Assembly: GCA_023376005.1 (NCBI GenBank)
Contig: CM042145.1
Coordinates: 94,568,975 to 94,632,974 of the forward strand
DNA from: Doryteuthis pealeii
Lineage: Eukaryota; Mollusca; Cephalopoda; Myopsida; Loliginidae
Length of the DNA: 64,000 nucleotides
Reading direction: 5' to 3'
In this document: positions 12,276 through 20,722 of the stretch, in pieces
Position numbering within the stretch: position 1 is the stretch's first letter
Layout: every line of letters begins with the position of its first letter
Translations under genes and position numbers: made by a program
The notes under the pieces: generated by a model
Seen by the model: the letters and a program-made list of their open reading frames with translations, nothing else
Database searches by the model: none
What the model was told of the DNA's origin: nothing

Positions 12276-12719
12276 ATTTTGATTGAATAAAATGTAAAGT
12301 TATCACCTGTGGCTGTGTTTTTATTTAAAATCTGCCAAGCTTGCTAGCTTGCTAACTGTGTCGCTTGAATTCTCTGTGGAAACGGTGGAGTTATGTCAAA
12401 AAGAAATTGTGATTCTTTTTTTAGACTTGCCAACATAACACGTAGAAATAATAGATTGTATGCATTTTAATGGTTTCTTTAATATTTCTGAATCCGTATA
12501 GATGAAGTACGTGTCAAAGTTTATTACAACTGTTTACAGGTCGAGTTCAGGGTTTAAAGCCAAAGCTGGGTTGCTCCCGCCCCCCGAAAAAAATTCCATG
12601 AGCCACATCTTGAAGGAAAATATTTCCTTTCAAATGATGATATTACTTGTTCTAAATTTTACTCGGTCTCCTACAGTAAATAAATATCTATCAATATTTA
12701 TACTGGGTTTGATTTGATC

Positions 12720-13000
12720 TATTTGAGTAACGGCGTATTAACTCTTTATGGGTTATTTGATGCTGAAATCCTGTTCATTTCTAAAGGATTCTAATCATAA
12801 CCATTCATAGTTTTCGCTTGGGTTGGTTGTTTTGTTTAACGCATATCAAATCCTAATGAGTTATCTAATGCCAAAATTTGATCAATTTAGATATTTGATA
12901 GTAATTATAACTATTCATAGGTTTGTTTGATTTATTTGTTATATGGCATATCAATTCCGTATGAACTATTTGATGCTGAAACCCACTCATTTCCAAATTT
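12720..13000. repeat. ~115-bp tandem repeat, three units
   Basis: Three imperfect units share GAGTTATTTGATGCTGAAA-like, AACCATTCATAG and TTTAACGCATATCAA-like blocks. The ACGGCATATCAA / ATGCCGAAA motifs echo the hairpin ends of family 1, so this may be amplified family 1 ends. Counterparts about 53,830-54,100 and 2,130-2,400. Confidence 0.55.
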
Positions 13001-13279
13001 TTTGTTACAATCAAAACTACCTTTACTGTTTTAATAATTGCACCTTTTATTTGTCTATAATCACTCGTTTATCATACAGTCATCAAGAATCCATATCTAA
13101 TCCAAATAATTTGCACACAGCTGTATGGTATAACTATTCCTATCTGATACAAATAATTGTATTTTCCAGAATTCCAAAATAAGATTAATATACATTTAAT
13201 GTCACGATATGCTTCATTTGTAAATATTGGATTTTAGAAATAATTCCTTATAAGTTTCTTTTCGTTTATCTAATTAACA

Positions 13280-13295
13280 ATATATATATATATAC

Positions 13296-13328
<33 letters not shown>

Positions 13329-13365
13329 ATATATTGTGTGTGTGTGTGTTGTGTGTGTGTGTGTA
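13280..13365. repeat. AT / ATAC / GT compound microsatellite
   Basis: (TA)n, (CATA)n, (TA)n and (GT)n in succession; counterparts at 53,445-53,535 and 1,735-1,830 differ in repeat number. Confidence 0.9.
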
Positions 13366-13457
13366 TAAGATTTTGGGATGTTTGCTTTTTAGAAACATTG
13401 TTGGATAAAGTATATATTATATTTTTGCTTTTTCTGTCGAAAGGAAATTGTAAGTAT

Positions 13458-13505
13458 ACATCGCTGATGAGACTTAATGAAGTTGAAACAGCTACTGTGC
13501 GATGT
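13458..13505 (+). ncRNA. Hammerhead ribozyme with G at the cleavage position
   Basis: Stem I ACATCG/CGATGT (6 bp), core CTGATGA, stem II GACTT-AATG-AAGTT, core GAAA, stem III ACAG-CTA-CTGT (4 bp). Every core base is consensus except the base 5' of the scissile bond: it is G (13,499), whereas hammerheads need A, C or U. All three window copies have this G, so self-cleavage is predicted to be poor. The flank TTTGCCGAGTTT-CTTGTCATG is shared with the HHR at 19,002-19,042, so both belong to one family. Confidence 0.7.
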
Positions 13506-13617
13506 TCTACGTAGGGGGCGATATTTGCCGAGTTTGCTTGTCATGATTATTTTCATTAATTATCGAATTTTATATACTATATAAGCATTGTAACTGCCTT
13601 CAAGCAAAAAATATAGA

Positions 13618-13639
13618 TAATAATAATAATAATAATAAT

Positions 13640-13732
<93 letters not shown>
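13618..13732. repeat. AAT / AT / GA compound microsatellite
   Basis: (AAT)n, (AT)n and (GA)n. Counterparts 53,085-53,195 and 1,375-1,485. Confidence 0.9.
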
Positions 13733-14149
13733 CCTTGATTCAGATATAAATTAATTTCATTTATTGCCTCCTCAGTCTGATATTTACTAATTTGAAGACC
13801 TCCCACCCCGTCTTATTGGTATGATATGACTTTTGCTTTGTTTTTTTTTTATTTTTAATTTCTCCTTCCGCGTTTGTTAAAATACGACAGCTCTCAATTT
13901 TAAGAAGTATTATGGTTTGCGCGTTGTGGTCTGGCTTATGACGTTGCAGTTTTTTAAATTTGATTTCTCTTACTTATGAATATGCATGTTCTAATTTCAT
14001 ATATTTTATGTATTTTATGTTCCGATTGTCGGGGTTTTGTATGTGTATATATAGGTATGAAAACGTGCTTATGTTTTTTAAAAGGTGTTTTATATAAGTT
14101 TAAAGTTATTTACATGTTTACATTTGAATAGGACTGTGACGGAGAACGA

Positions 14150-14250
14150 AAAAGAGCAAGACTTTGTCTTGCCTGCTGGGATCGAACCCGCGTCCTCCCG
14201 CATGCGAAAACAGATGCCATGTAGGAACTGGAAGGATGCGAGGTTTGATT
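14150..14250 (-). mobile_element. tRNA-like 3' half with perfect B box
   Basis: On the minus strand GCGGGTTCGATCCCAGC forms a good T arm, followed by the small hairpin AAGACAAAGTCTT. No A box is seen at the right distance, so this is probably a truncated tRNA-derived element. Counterparts 52,590-52,690 and about 880-965. Confidence 0.4.
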
Positions 14251-14649
14251 GACGTGCCCGAATGTTTGGCTAATATGCCCATAAAATAACAAGTGAGTCA
14301 AAGCGCTGAGCAGTCAGCAGTCAGCAGCAGTAGGAGCAGTCGACGACGAAGCGCTTTTCAGTAAAGAAATGGATTTTAGTCGAACAGAAACGAAACAAAA
14401 TAGGAAATGTGATTTTGAACTTGCTAAAGATTATTTCGACTACGACGACGGATTTTTCAAACTGCTAGACGAAGAATGTGTTGACCAACAGAGGGTCTGA
14501 CTTGTGAGAAGACTGAGAACTCGCTTGCTTTTGGTTCCCCCTTAGCGGGAGCTTGTTGATTCGAAGGTCTATTTCGCCCCATATATTCCCCACTTTCTAT
14601 AAGGACTTCATTTCTTTTACTTCAGACACACTCACACACACTCACACAT

Positions 14650-15290
14650 TTATATATATTATAAATACTAGCAAATATATGCAACCTCCGGTTTAAAGTA
14701 TTTAAGTTTTAATGTAAATTGTAAATGTTTAATTGAATTAGAAAGGCTAATGAAATTAAATAAGAATGCAGATAAAAAGATTTGAAACAGGTATAATCGA
14801 AAAATAGAGCAACTGAAACTTATTCTTCCATCACTCCTGTCTTTCATTGCTAAATTATCCTAATTTAACTATTTAGATAAAATAGGAAGTAAAGAATAGA
14901 ATTAGTTATTTCTTCTTCTTAATCGATTTCTTTTAAGATTTATCTCCGAGATTTTTGCTCATATTCATTAAGATAAAACAATTAGGAATTAATAATATCC
15001 AGCACATATTTATTAAGATCAAATTTTTAATATTAATATACAAATTAGCCATCCCATTGACACTGTAAACCACTATTTTGTTGTATATATAAATAGAATT
15101 GCATATTATTAATAAGTAGATATGGCAAACTGTATTAATAATGTACAACAATTTTATTAATAATTGAGGTTTAGATAAAAATAAAATCATGGAGAATGTG
15201 ATGTCAATAACTTAAATAACTAAGGGAAATGTGACTTGAGTAGTAATATAGTTTCGGTTACAGACATACAAAAACACAATCTCCATTATA
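14650..15290 (-). repeat. Dispersed repeat family 3
   Basis: About 630 bases recur, diverged, at 29,962-30,585 (plus). Shared blocks include ATAATGGAGATTGTGT, GTAACCGAAACTATAT, GGTTTACAGTGT, GGCTAATTTG and AAATCTTAAAAGAAT, ending in ACCGGAGGTTGCATATAT versus ACCCGGAGGGTGCATATAT. Counterparts 51,531-52,160 (plus) and 1-440 (partial). Confidence 0.7.
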
Positions 15291-15334
15291 ATAAGATGTA
15301 TATATAGAGAGAAAGAATACATATTATATATATA

Positions 15335-15425
15335 TATGTGTGTGTGAGGGAGTGTCTGTGCGCCCGCGCGAGCGCGTGAGTGTTTGTGTGTTTGTGTGTG
15401 TGTGTGTGTGTGTGCGTGCGTTTGT
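15335..15425. repeat. TG-rich microsatellite
   Basis: (TG)n interrupted by GC-rich CGCCCGCGCGAGCGCG. Counterpart 51,395-51,490. Open frames across it are repeat-driven. Confidence 0.85.
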
Positions 15426-15429
15426 ACGT

Positions 15430-15780
15430 GCATTTACGATGTCGTTTTTTTTTTTTTTTTTCAAATCCGTATGCATTCGCTTGTAATCAACAGACCAAAT
15501 GATTTTGAAATTCCTCCCTGACTTGATTAAGCTTTCATCATCAAAGTTCAAATGTTGAATAATGAAAATCAAAGCTAACATATATTACTGAATTAGGCAG
15601 AAAGAAATAGCAAATAAATGAAATATGAACGTTTGAACTTGATCCATTGTCACTTCCAACAAGATTTTAGATTCATTAAAACTGTTTCCTGGAGCAGCAA
15701 TAACAAATTGATTTCACTCTAGAATAAATAATAAGACGAATAGAAAATGATAAAAATTAATTTGTAAGCTGATACTTAGA
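15430..15780. other. Unassigned sequence
   Basis: Contains a 19-T run (15,446-15,462 region) and otherwise unremarkable AT-rich DNA. Nothing recognisable. Confidence 0.4.
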
Positions 15781-15985
15781 TAGATGGATATGGAATGGAA
15801 GGGAGTGGAATGGAAAAGATAGACAGATGGTTAGATAGATAGATAGATAGATAAATAGATATATTGATATCTTAATATTAATCTATCTATATATCTATCT
15901 ATCCATCTGTCTATCTCTTCCATTGCACTCCATTCCATAAGATAAATAGAGAGAATGGAATGGAATAGATAATATATAGATATAT
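15780..15985. repeat. GATA/GGAAT palindromic microsatellite
   Basis: GATA-type repeats flanked by GGAATGGAA on one side and the complement CTTCCATT on the other, so the whole block folds back on itself around 15,870. Counterpart 50,825-51,035. Confidence 0.8.
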
Positions 15986-16026
15986 AATAAGGAATAGATA
16001 GATTATAAGAGATTTCAATATATATA

Positions 16027-16056
16027 GAGGTGATACCTCGAAACACGTGTCTGTGG
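16027..16056 (+). ncRNA. Partial hammerhead (5' core missing)
   Basis: Has a perfect stem II (GAGGT-GAT-ACCTC), GAAACACGTGTC and TGTGG, but ATATATATA stands where CTGATGA should be. It cannot cleave as it stands. Counterpart about 50,757-50,789 (minus). Confidence 0.65.
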
Positions 16057-16237
16057 ATTACTTTATTATATGCTCCCAAATTTGGTTGAGCACTTTAATT
16101 AGAAGGTATTTAATTGCAAAATTCACCGTATTCGGCGTACAGCTAGGCCTCACTTTGTTTACATAAAGTTTGAGGCCTCTAGTGAATTTCATTTCCGCTT
16201 AGAAATGTAGCGATTAAATAGTCTCCTATATTTGACT

Positions 16238-16312
16238 GCTACCTGTGGCCGTACGGGTAAGAGGATTGGCGAACGAAAGTTCATTCGGATCTCGAACCCG
16301 GCCAGAGGTAGC
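16238..16312 (+). ncRNA. tRNA-like domain (Leu/Ser-like A box)
   Basis: Acceptor-like GCTACCT pairs perfectly with AGGTAGC, 75 bases overall. The D-arm region TGGCCGTACGGGTAAG resembles the TGGCCGAG-GG type of tRNA-Leu/Ser. GATCTCGAACCC serves as a B box. Inside is GAAC-GAAA-GTTC, a short stem with a GNRA loop. It lies 16 bases upstream of the hammerhead and could act as an internal pol III promoter. Counterpart 50,502-50,576 (minus). Confidence 0.55.
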
Positions 16313-16327
16313 TGTTAAACGGTATAA

Positions 16328-16369
16328 CCACACTGATGAGAGGTGATACATTGAAACACGTGTCTGTGG
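16328..16369 (+). ncRNA. Hammerhead ribozyme, complete
   Basis: Stem I CCACA/TGTGG (5 bp), core CTGATGA, stem II GAGGT-GAT-ACATT (one mismatch and one G-U), core GAAA, very short stem III AC-ACGT-GT, cleavage triplet GTC. The two-base-pair stem III is typical of hammerheads in Penelope-type retroelements and retrozymes, which tend to work as dimers. Confidence 0.75.
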
Positions 16370-16376
16370 ATTACTT

Positions 16377-16411
<35 letters not shown>

Positions 16412-16418
<7 letters not shown>

Positions 16419-16755
16419 AAAGCTAATTGGAAAGAAAATGTTGTATGCATGAAGATTTATTGAATTGCCGACCCGTGTTTTGACCATTTTTTCGAAAAAA
16501 GAATATTTTTTTATTTACTGTATTCACACCGCTTTATTTTCAAAAAATAGCTTGCCGCGAAGAATACCTGTTTTGTGTATACTCAAATTTAATGTTTCTC
16601 AATAATTTTATATCTAAAGTAACACTAAATAGAATACTATGTATACCAAAATAAATTTTGGTCGAAACACGTGTCGGCAATGCAGTACATTTTCATCCAT
16701 ACAACATTTTCTTTCAATTTATCTTTCGACATAATAGTCGGATTCATTTCCATTC
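16412..16755. repeat. Inverted pair of decayed hammerhead modules
   Basis: Left arm 16,412-16,510 and right arm 16,640-16,750 are inverted copies (AAAGAAAATGTTGTATG / CATACAACATTTTCTTT). The right arm keeps stem II CCAAAATAAATTTTGG and GTCGAAACACGTGTCGGC, but the CTGATGA box is gone. The left arm reads GGTCAAAACACGGGTCGGC on the minus strand. The right arm ends in the shared motif TAGTCGGATTCATTTCC (16,735-16,751), 53 bases after the would-be cleavage site. Counterpart about 50,060-50,400. Confidence 0.6.
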
Positions 16756-16764
16756 TTCTCACGT

Positions 16765-16791
16765 ACACACACACACACACACACACATACA

Positions 16792-16838
<47 letters not shown>
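16765..16838. repeat. CA / TA microsatellite
   Basis: (CA)n then (TA)n, directly abutting the 3' end of the Penelope element. Counterpart 49,980-50,050. Confidence 0.9.
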
Positions 16839-16893
16839 TATATTGAGAAAAATGAAAAAACACAGTTTAAATGGTTAAGTGGTGAGTTTATTG

Positions 16894-16940
16894 GCCGACG
16901 CTGCAGTGTTTCGATCTATTAATTAGATCATCTTCAGGGC
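16894..16940 (-). ncRNA. Hammerhead ribozyme in the Penelope 3' region
   Basis: Minus strand: GCC, CTGAAGA, stem II GATCTA-ATTA-TAGATC, GAAAC, loop, GCGTC, GGC. Stem I is GCC/GGC (3 bp), stem III is two pairs, and the cleavage triplet is GTC. Penelope-like elements are known to carry hammerheads near their ends. Here it sits about 650 bases after the stop codon on the coding strand. Confidence 0.78.
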
Positions 16941-17591
16941 ATTTGTTGGTATGTTGTAGGTGATAAGAAATTATTTATTACAGAATAGTGAGAAAAGCGA
17001 GTGGTAGTCCTTGTTATTCAGTCCGTTTTAAAAATTTTTGAAGTTTGAAAAAGACGGTTTTGAAATATGACGTCAAATATTCTATTTTATGGCGTGAGTA
17101 TGGAACGCTGTATTCTGATGACAATTGTGTGCTAGTGAATGTTTATGCAAATAGGGTTAGTGTGGTTATAATCATGTGAAAATAATTGTTGGTTAATAAG
17201 GATGTATGTTTTTGATTATTATTTTATCAGTAGTTATATTGTAATTGTGCATGTATTAATTGTCTGGTATGCATTTACATAAAAATCCACATATATGGTT
17301 ATTGTGGAGGTTTTTCTGGAAAAATATGAAAGTATGAGGGTGGTGAAAAAATGAATGGTGTCAATAGGGAGTATAAATGTGTGTGGGGGGAAATATTGTT
17401 ATATATAATTATTATCAAAAATATATTATTATTGTTGAAAAATGTTGGTTAAACAGGTAAAGTGTGATAGTCTGTTGAGATCAAATGGAAATTATCATGT
17501 TACTAAATAAGTGTGTGATCTAAGAAAAATTGTTGGAGGTCATTCAATAATAAACGAGGAGAGTTAATATGTAGAAAAAAATGAGATATTG

Positions 17592-18233
17592 TCAGATGTA
17601 GGGAATCTTATAATTCTTGAGAACAACCTTGGACAGGTAAGGCGATAGAAGGAAAAATCCGGGTCTCGGTTTGATTTTATTGAAAATGGAGATGGCGCTA
17701 GATTCTACAATTTTTCTTTCGTTTTTATTGTGAATTCTAATTAACAACTTGGATTCTTTAAAATTGAAGGAATGGTTAGTTTCTGAGATGTGTTTTGTGA
17801 GTGCGTTGTTCATTTGACCATTTCTGATATCTCTCTTGTGTTCTCGGATTCGTTGGTCAATATGTCTGGACGTCTCTCCTATGTATTGTTTGTCGCAATC
17901 CAAACATTGAATGGTGTACACACCAGCATTGGACTTTGTGTGAGTGTTGTTCTTTTGGTTATTAATGATATTTTTTATGGTTTTAGAGGAATTTGATACC
18001 GTTTTTATTCCTAAATTATTAAGTTTTTTTTCAATAATGGTTGTAGCTGAGTTGTTGGGGAGAATTATGTATCTATTTATATAGTTGTTGGTGGGGGTAT
18101 TATTTGTTGGATTGGAGGGGAGGTGTTTGCGGTTATGGATTTTGATGGCTTTTTTTATGGCACGTTGGATGAAAGGTTGAGGGTATGGTAGTTGAGTAAA
18201 GGATTTGTCTATGTATTCAAATTCTTCGTCCAA
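17592..18233 (-). CDS. GIY-YIG endonuclease domain of a Penelope-like element (5'-truncated)
   Basis: 213 codons from the first Met, but the frame stays open upstream (residues read RKEALRICTKKFL before the Met) to about 18,272, so the start is arbitrary and the true protein was longer. Residues 1-100 are the basic, Asn-rich linker that follows the reverse transcriptase in this class. The endonuclease spans about 103-200: GVY at 104-106, YIG at 117-119, an Arg/Glu-rich helix (RIREHKR, 128-134) and the catalytic-type Glu in VES at 178. C110, C113, H148 and H154 fit the CCHH pattern that marks Penelope nucleases. In full elements this enzyme nicks target DNA to prime reverse transcription. Without the polymerase this copy is a dead fragment, although the frame itself is intact. 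Family call is firm; function is inferred from family knowledge. Confidence 0.85.
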   Translation of the reverse strand: MDEEFEYIDKSFTQLPYPQPFIQRAIKKAIKIHNRKHLPSNPTNNTPTNNYINRYIILPNNSATTIIEKKLNNLGIKTVSNSSKTIKNIINNQKNNTHTKSNAGVYTIQCLDCDKQYIGETSRHIDQRIREHKRDIRNGQMNNALTKHISETNHSFNFKESKLLIRIHNKNERKIVESSAISIFNKIKPRPGFFLLSPYLSKVVLKNYKIPYI

Positions 18234-18268
18234 AAATTTCTTGGTACAGATTCTAAGGGCTTCCTTTC

Positions 18269-18271
<3 letters not shown>

Positions 18272-18355
<84 letters not shown>
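18272..18355. repeat. CA / TA microsatellite
   Basis: (CA)n then (TA)n over 80 bases, at the truncated 5' edge of the Penelope fragment. Counterpart 48,463-48,547. Confidence 0.9.
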
Positions 18356-18357
<2 letters not shown>

Positions 18358-18360
18358 AGT

Positions 18361-18500
18361 ATATAAAGGTATTACATATCTATTTATTTGATGGCAATAG
18401 AACAGTCACAACCTTAGGTTTCACACATTTGTATGTATGAAACCTAAGGTCGTGACTGTTCTATTGCCATCAAATAAATAGATATGTAATACCTTTATAT
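18361..18500. mobile_element. Near-perfect hairpin, MITE-like
   Basis: Two ~63-base arms, beginning AAAGGTATTACATATC and ending GATATGTAATACCTTT, differ at about one position and flank a spacer of under 20 bases. TA-rich sequence lies on both sides. Counterpart 48,325-48,464. Could be a foldback transposon or a very young inverted duplication. Confidence 0.65.
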
Positions 18501-18619
18501 ATTATATTATATCATATCATATAATAGCTCTATTTTTTTATATCGAGCACTCTCCTAATACTACTGCAATTTGGCGCACCATTCCAGTGAAAGCTGAAGC
18601 GGTGACTATCCCAGGCTAT

Positions 18620-18621
18620 AG

Positions 18622-18682
<61 letters not shown>

Positions 18683-18826
18683 TTTTATTTTTTGTTGGTA
18701 CGAATATCTTGGTCTTTTCTTTTTTCAAAAATTTTTTTTCTTCCTGGTTGATGTTTGGTAGTATATTTTTACAATCAAACTCTCTGCCGGGTTTTTCTCT
18801 CCGCAAGGATCTACCAACACGCTTGG

Positions 18827-18868
<42 letters not shown>

Positions 18869-18905
18869 CTTTATTTATATTATTCTTTATATATATATAT
18901 ATATT
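18620..18905. repeat. TA microsatellites flanking the fragment
   Basis: (TA)n at about 18,623-18,682 and 18,832-18,905. Confidence 0.85.
18690..18830 (-). repeat. Possible retroelement coding fragment, two copies per arm
   Basis: About 140 bases recur at about 32,700-32,870 (mirror 33,560-33,710), in low-quality sequence. The minus-strand reading includes REKPGREFDCKNIL, NQEEKKFLKKEKTK and IFVPTKNK, lysine-rich with an open frame (18,606-18,806). The FVPTKN stretch faintly resembles the region just before the reverse transcriptase of Penelope-type proteins; I hold this lightly. Counterpart about 48,000-48,140. Confidence 0.3.
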
Positions 18906-19001
18906 GAGGGCAATTACAATGCGTATATCGTATAAAATTCGATAATTATTGAAAATAAACATGACAAGTAAACTCGGCAAATAACGCGTGCGATATGGAA
19001 C

Positions 19002-19042
19002 ACCGTACAGCTGTTTCAACTTTATTAAGTCTCATCAGCGGT
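19002..19042 (-). ncRNA. Hammerhead ribozyme overlapping a competing hairpin
   Basis: Minus strand: stem I ACCG/CGGT, core CTGATGA, stem II GACTT-AATA-AAGTT, core GAAA, stem III AC-AGCT-GT, cleavage base A, all consensus. Immediately upstream lies GACTTTATTAAGTCTCAT, which pairs 17-18 bases with the ribozyme's own ATGAGACTTAATAAAGT. Confidence 0.72.
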
Positions 19043-19139
19043 TATGAGACTTAATAAAGTCAATACTACTTTGAAAACTCCTCCCCCAACTCTGCCCTTG
19101 TTTGGTGAAACTATACAGAATGTTACATGGACTCCGATT

Positions 19140-19400
19140 GAGAAACAGTTTTGTTTCTAAATGCGAAGTGAAATGAAATACTAATCACCTCGTCCAGGAT
19201 TTGAACTCAGCTCGTCGAATCCATTTCCTTCCGACGATAACTGTTACATGGACCTTCATCTGTCATCAACAATCAAAACGTGAAATGGAATGCAAACCAC
19301 CTCGTCCAGAATTTGAACTCGGCTCGTCAACTCCATTTATCTTCTGACGATACCCATTACACAACCCCTCCTCTGCCATCAACAATCAAAATCTTAACAT
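19140..19400 (-). mobile_element. Two tandem tRNA-derived SINE heads
   Basis: Two ~110-base units each contain, on the minus strand, a D-arm-like GTGTAATGGGTATCG or TGTAACAGTTATCG, then GAGTTCAAAT-CTGGACGAGG and a tail GATT-GTATTTCATTTCA-like. They match the family at 7,771-7,860. Counterpart 47,425-47,685 (plus). Confidence 0.55.
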
Positions 19401-19790
19401 TTACTTGAATTCAAAACACACTTTTGCCCCCGGAGGAAAATTCTCTAAAGACAGAATTAGGAACAAAGAGAAAAAATTGCAAGAGAAAGATTTTTGCAAT
19501 TTTGACCATTTTAAGAAATTACAATTTTATTCTTTTTTCTAAAAATGAAGAGAGAATTAGATTCATTTTTCATTATGACATCGTTAAAGTTTGTTTTTAG
19601 GGATTTTTTGTATTATATTTTAGAGCAAAAATAACTAAAATTACTTTTTCATATTTACGGTAAATACGATGTAAAGTCTTTTAAATCAACATTAAATTTT
19701 TCTTAAACAACAAAATGAAGCTCTTTATATTTTCACTATTTTCATAAAGTATTTAAGATACCAAATCGTATAGGCACAGAGACAGATAGA
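19400..19790. other. Unassigned AT-rich sequence
   Basis: No open frame, RNA motif or recognised repeat. Mirror 47,030-47,420. Confidence 0.4.
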
Positions 19791-19794
19791 CAGA

Positions 19795-19840
19795 CACACA
19801 CACACACACACGTACACACACACACACAATCTCTCATTCA

Positions 19841-19895
<55 letters not shown>
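19795..19895. repeat. CA / TA microsatellite
   Basis: (CA)n then a long (TA)n. Counterpart 46,930-47,035. Confidence 0.9.
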
Positions 19896-19897
<2 letters not shown>

Positions 19898-19898
19898 C

Positions 19899-20128
19899 AA
19901 GGTGTGTCATAAAAGTATCGAGATTGCAGCTGTATTTACCAGAATCAAAAGGAACAAAGAATAGAACGTTATTTTTTTTCAGAAAACAAGGTATGTCATA
20001 AAAGTGCCGAGGGTGAAGCTGTTTTTACCAGAATAGAAATGAACAATAAATAGAACGTTGATTTTTTCAGAATACAAGGTGTGTCAAAATGTACAAAATC
20101 TCGATTCTTTTTGGCCACATCTTATACA
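19899..20128. mobile_element. Mariner-like MITE with internal direct duplication
   Basis: AAGGTGTGTCATAAAAGT occurs at 19,899, then with small changes at 19,988 and 20,076, each followed by TACCAGAAT, GAACAA and AGAACGTT blocks, so the left end is duplicated in tandem at ~88-base spacing. The right end CTCGATTCTTTTTGG is an imperfect inverted copy of CATAAAAGTATCGAG. Both sides abut TA runs. No transposase is present. Counterpart 46,695-46,925. Confidence 0.55.
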
Positions 20129-20157
20129 TATATATATATATGTATATATATATATAT

Positions 20158-20192
<35 letters not shown>
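20128..20192. repeat. TA microsatellite
   Basis: Long (TA)n. Counterpart 46,635-46,700. Confidence 0.9.
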
Positions 20193-20195
<3 letters not shown>

Positions 20196-20673
20196 GAAAT
20201 TAAAAAATAACCCACACTATTGTTTTATTGAAACCAAGACGATTGTGTATGATTTAGTAGCCAAAAACATGGTTAATATACAGAGAACAAGGTACCTTAT
20301 CTACCATAAGTCACCGGTTCGACAATACCATCTCTCGAGCTTGCTGAATCTTCTCCTCAGGGGTGTAGGTTGACGAGCTTCCTGTCATCTTTACCCGACC
20401 ACTTTTTATTTTCTCTATCAACTTATATACACTTCTACGCAGTAGTCCACTGTCTCTTTATTGTGCTAAATGCATCTTATGAATTTCAACCCTTGACACT
20501 ACCTCCGACTTGCAGTGCTGTAAATATACTGTAAATATAGCAAGGAAAATGATACGATCAGGCTCAAACTTCGATCTTGTAACCACAACAGTGCCAATTA
20601 TAAGTATGCATGCATAGGATGCAGGGTGACAATAATAAAGATATGTTATTCTGAAATTTCAGATAATTCCTCC

Positions 20674-20675
<2 letters not shown>
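20192..20675. other. Unassigned sequence with a short coding-like stretch
   Basis: On the minus strand (46,436-46,515 in the forward copy) a 25-codon frame reads MTGSSSTYTPEEKIQ then QAREMVLSNR before a stop. It looks protein-like but is too short to assign; a transposase or retroelement remnant is possible. Otherwise nothing recognised. Confidence 0.3.

Positions 20676-20676
<1 letters not shown>

Positions 20677-20722
<46 letters not shown>
20677..20722. repeat. TA microsatellite
   Basis: (TA)n, counterpart 46,105-46,150, which has different interruptions. Confidence 0.85.

Larger units (their letters stand above)
7669..15106 (-). repeat. Arm A, copy 2 (clean, reverse)
   Basis: This is the reverse complement of 51,714-59,165, with mirrored coordinates summing to about 66,810-66,824 wherever I checked, which means almost no indels between them. 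The fold point with copy 1 lies at about 7,669, where the sequence GGACTCAGTT and its reverse complement face each other. About 35 bases of copy 3 (59,130-59,165) are absent from this reverse copy, as if a short loop were lost at the turn. Confidence 0.95.
16027..16385 (+). mobile_element. Retrozyme-like element: tRNA-like promoter plus hammerhead, 1.1-mer
   Basis: A 46-base direct repeat (16,027-16,072 and 16,340-16,385), containing the 3' half of a hammerhead, bounds a unit of 313 bases between the equivalent cleavage positions. The unit contains an inverted repeat (AGGCCTCACTTT / AAAGTTTGAGGCCT, around 16,145-16,175), a tRNA-like domain and, at its end, a complete hammerhead. The layout, slightly more than one monomer with a ribozyme at each end, is that expected when a circular or multimeric ribozyme RNA is copied into DNA. 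Schistosome Sm-alpha SINE-like repeats also pair a pol III promoter with a hammerhead. Counterpart 50,440-50,790 (minus). Confidence 0.6.
16840..18272 (-). mobile_element. 5'-truncated Penelope-like retroelement
   Basis: Read on the minus strand: a GIY-YIG coding region (18,272-17,592), about 650 bases of 3' region, a hammerhead (16,940-16,894), then AATAAACTCACC and a tail ending in the TA/CA repeat. The 5' side stops abruptly at a CA repeat, so the reverse transcriptase is missing. A second copy of the 3' end only is at 25,690-26,028. Counterpart 48,545-49,980 (plus). Confidence 0.8.

Noticed and set aside
13600..13806. Open frame of 68 codons (minus) rich in Ile/Tyr and Ser/Leu
   Set aside because: It is a translation of TA, GA and AAT microsatellites. 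The same applies to frames at 16,671-16,922, 18,192-18,440, 20,626-20,898, 24,910-25,098, 47,888-48,235 and 53,079-53,333.
15520..15560. TTTGATGATGAAAGC on the minus strand as a hammerhead core
   Set aside because: There is no stem II between the two boxes and no cleavage triplet with a pairing stem I.
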